Source: Sphingomonas sp. PP-CE-3G-477
GTDB taxonomy: Bacteria > Pseudomonadota > Alphaproteobacteria > Sphingomonadales > Sphingomonadaceae
Length of the DNA: 64,000 nt
Assembly: GCF_003050745.1 (NCBI RefSeq)
Contig: NZ_QAOF01000006.1
Location: 1-64,000 of the forward strand
Direction of reading: 5' to 3'
A program made the translations under genes and the position numbers. The notes under the pieces were generated by a model, which saw only the letters and a list, made by a program, of their open reading frames with translations, was not told the origin of the DNA and searched no databases. Of the stretch, positions 62,095-64,000 are shown in pieces. Positions within the stretch are counted from its first letter, which is position 1, and each line of letters starts with the position of its first letter.

Positions 62095-62189
62095 AGCCCC
62101 ATCACCCCAGCGGAAGCAGGGGTTTCCCCGTTTGGCGGGCGACTAAAACCTCAAAACGATACCCCAGCTTTCGCTGGGGTGACGGGGCT
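62095..62189. repeat. REPIN-like inverted pair, family of the 15283 element
   Basis: Arms 62095-62123 and 62161-62189 are inverted copies matching at 26 of 29 positions around a 37-nt loop. Their core equals the single element at 15283-15318 (CCCCAGCGAAAGCTGGGG). It lies between the nitronate monooxygenase-like stop and the LysE start on the minus strand. Confidence 0.8.
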
Positions 62190-62253
62190 GCTTAGGAAAA
62201 CGAGGAAAATTTCGCTTGAGACGCGTTCGGCTCAGTCACTGATATCTACCGCC

Positions 62254-63657
62254 TCAATCCCCCGTCAAAATCCGGTCGACCAGCTGCCCGACGCTCGGCA
62301 CGAAGCCGTTCGAATAGAACGGATCCTTCTTGAAATTATACGCGGCATGGCCTGCGAACATCAGGTTCTGGTCGATATCGCCGCCATGCGCGATGTCCTG
62401 CAAAGTCTTCTGGATGCAGAAGCTGCGCGGGTCGGCGAGGCGTCCGGTCGAGTTGGTCTCGGTATCCGCCCAGCTCGAGAACGAGCATTGCGACAGGCAG
62501 CCCATGCAGTCGGCCTGGTCCTTGCGGATCATGCCCTTCTCGGTCGGGCTGACGAACACCAGCGTGTTGTCCGGCGTCTTGAGCGCATCGGTGTAGCCCT
62601 CGCCGAACCACTGCCGTGCACGCAGCAGGTCGTTGCGCGTAACCCAGAAGTTCTTGCCCTTCACGCCTACGTCGAGCTGGAAAATGTGGTCGCCCGCCTC
62701 CTGCGTCGAGAACGCGATCTGACGCTCCGAGCGTGCTTCGAGCGAGCGGAGGAACGGATTGCGCACCGCCGACGAATAGAAGCCGGTCGGCGAGAACTTG
62801 TGCAGCAGCACGTCGCCTTCCTCGATCTGCGTCAGCGCGTCCTTCCACCCCTGGGGGATCGGGCTTTCGCGAGTCAGCAAGGGCCGCGTGCCGAACTGAA
62901 ACGCGATCGTGCCAAGCTCGGGATTGTCGATCCAGTCGTTCCAGTCGCGCAGATACCAGACGCCACCGGCCATCACGATCGGCACGTCGTCGCTGATGCC
63001 GCCTTCGCGCATCACGTCGCGCAGTTCCTTCACGCGCGGATACGGGTCCTGCGGCTTCAACGGGTCCTCGGCGTTCGACAGGCCGTTATGCCCGCCCGCG
63101 AGCCACGGGTCCTCGTACACCACCGCGGCAAGCCATTCGGCCGCCTTCGAATACGCCCGCTTCCACAGCGCGCGGAAGGCACGGCCGGAGCTGACGATCG
63201 GCAGGTAGCTCACGCCGTAGGATGCGGTGATCTCGGACAGCTTGTACGGCATGCCCGCGCCGCAGGTGACTCCGGCGACCTTGCCCCGCGTGCGTTCGAG
63301 CACGCCGTGCAGGATCCGCTGCGCGCCGCCCATTTCCCACAGCACGTTGATGTTGATCGCGCCCTTGCCGTCGGCGATCTCGTAGGCGCGCTCGACCTGC
63401 TGGACCGCGCCTTCGATGGCGTATTCGACCAGTTCCTCGTGACGGGCACGCCGCGTCAGGGCTTCATAGACCTGCGGGATGATCTTGCCGTCGGGATCGT
63501 AGCTGTCCGCGTTGACCGCCGACACGGTGCCGATACCCCCGGCCGCAGCCCAGGCGCCGGCCGACGCGTGGTTGGTCGCGGCGACGCCTTTGCCGCCCTC
63601 AACCAGAGGCCAGACTTCCCGACCGTTATAGACGATAGGCTTCAGGCCCTTGAACAC
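62254..63657 (-). CDS. Nitronate monooxygenase / 2-nitropropane dioxygenase-like flavoprotein
   Basis: 467 aa, longer than typical NMO (about 330-360). FMN TIM-barrel features: VTCGAGMPYKLSE (about 130), PIVSSGRAFRALW, DVPIVMAGGVWYLRDWNDW and ELGTIAFQFGTRPLLTRES. The C-terminal part has DCMGCLSQCSFSSW, a Cys cluster that could bind a metal or Fe-S center, and is not part of the basic NMO fold. GTG at 63657 has GGGAGAGG upstream. Likely oxidises or reduces nitronates or enoyl substrates; the Cys module suggests a specialised subgroup. Confidence 0.85.
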   Translation of the reverse strand: MFKGLKPIVYNGREVWPLVEGGKGVAATNHASAGAWAAAGGIGTVSAVNADSYDPDGKIIPQVYEALTRRARHEELVEYAIEGAVQQVERAYEIADGKGAININVLWEMGGAQRILHGVLERTRGKVAGVTCGAGMPYKLSEITASYGVSYLPIVSSGRAFRALWKRAYSKAAEWLAAVVYEDPWLAGGHNGLSNAEDPLKPQDPYPRVKELRDVMREGGISDDVPIVMAGGVWYLRDWNDWIDNPELGTIAFQFGTRPLLTRESPIPQGWKDALTQIEEGDVLLHKFSPTGFYSSAVRNPFLRSLEARSERQIAFSTQEAGDHIFQLDVGVKGKNFWVTRNDLLRARQWFGEGYTDALKTPDNTLVFVSPTEKGMIRKDQADCMGCLSQCSFSSWADTETNSTGRLADPRSFCIQKTLQDIAHGGDIDQNLMFAGHAAYNFKKDPFYSNGFVPSVGQLVDRILTGD

Positions 63658-63726
63658 GACGTCACCTCTCCCGGAAAATACGGCCCCCTATATCGCAAGG
63701 ACGCAGCGTGCGAGCAATATTACGAC

Positions 63727-64000
63727 CTAGGTTAGCGCGCCCGGACGGTTCAGGGCACCTTCGTACAGCGCGCGATAGCGAGCGATCATAACCGCTTCGT
63801 CGAATTCCGCGCGCGCCTTGGCCTGGTTCGCGGCCCCGACCGAGGCGCGCAAGGCGGGATCGCCGACCAGCGCCTGCAACGCATCACGCAACCGAACCTC
63901 GTTTGCGATCTCGGTCACGAACGGCAGATTCTCGGGCGCGACCATCCGCGTGATGTCGCCGACCGGATAGCTCGCGATCGGCAGGCCCGCGGCCATCGCC
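63727..64000 (-). CDS. Glycosyltransferase (GT4-like) C-terminal part, cut by window edge
   Basis: The last about 90 residues of a gene entering from the right edge. AMAAGLPIASYPVGDITRMV and LRDALQALVGDPALRASVGAANQAKARAEFDEAVMIARYRALYEGAL match the end of GT-B glycosyltransferases of family 4, where the E-x7-E type region binds the nucleotide sugar. Role unknown. It precedes the nitronate monooxygenase-like gene by 69 nt on the same strand. Confidence 0.75.
   Translation of the reverse strand, partial: AMAAGLPIASYPVGDITRMVAPENLPFVTEIANEVRLRDALQALVGDPALRASVGAANQAKARAEFDEAVMIARYRALYEGALNRPGALT

Overview
This is a GC-rich, densely packed chromosomal window from an alphaproteobacterium, most likely Sphingomonas or a close sphingomonad. 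The gene neighbourhoods, CtrA-type TTAA boxes, EcfG-like promoters and the style of the conserved small proteins all fit that group. I found no phage, insertion sequence, plasmid or CRISPR signature. Most genes sit in directons joined by 1-11 nt overlaps (ATGA or TGATG), so translational coupling is common. About 55 protein genes and one tRNA-Ser(TGA) are supported.

Layout. 0.3-6.0 kb: RNase H-fold protein, BrkB-type membrane protein, and the ybbP-ybbA ABC exporter divergent from the tesA lipoprotein esterase. 6.1-9.8 kb: Crp/Fnr regulator, small WYL-like protein, two tandem transglutaminases and a divergent N-formylglutamate amidohydrolase-like gene. 9.9-15.3 kb: hybrid histidine kinase and a TonB-dependent receptor with a Zur-like dyad in its promoter. 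15.4-21.0 kb: a five-gene cytochrome oxidase operon (subunit II with cytochrome c domain, fused subunit I/III, small membrane protein, CtaG, tri-CXXCH cytochrome c). 21.0-29.5 kb: glgX-treZ-malQ-treY, which turns glycogen or maltodextrin into trehalose, with a possible general-stress promoter, followed by a molbindin gene. 29.7-34.4 kb: Old Yellow Enzyme, then an SDR / GH15 / glucose-dehydrogenase-like SDR set. 34.5-40.1 kb: catalase HPII coupled to a GT2 glycosyltransferase, which converges on a NodS-like methyltransferase, PIG-L deacetylase and acyl-CoA dehydrogenase. 40.2-44.1 kb: small proteins, tRNA-Ser, and the comF-grxC-nitrilase-DUF1178 housekeeping run. 44.1-48.9 kb: response regulator, TPR histidine kinase and EAL phosphodiesterase, then a 530-nt AT-richer intergenic region with CtrA boxes and a possible 16-aa microprotein. 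48.9-59.5 kb: flavin monooxygenase, TamB/TamA, prepilin peptidase and small proteins. 59.6-64.0 kb: 2-hydroxyacid dehydrogenase, glycine-zipper lipoprotein, LysE exporter, nitronate monooxygenase-like protein and the end of a glycosyltransferase.

How the parts fit. Carbon storage and stress protection dominate the middle: debranching, trehalose synthesis, GH15 hydrolysis, glucose oxidation and catalase. The respiratory cluster encodes a heme-copper oxidase whose K-channel lysine is replaced by glutamine. The most promising poorly described items are the deacetylase / methyltransferase / glycosyltransferase / acyl-CoA dehydrogenase cluster (36.7-40.1 kb), the CtrA-box microprotein locus (48.4-48.75 kb) and the unusual oxidase.
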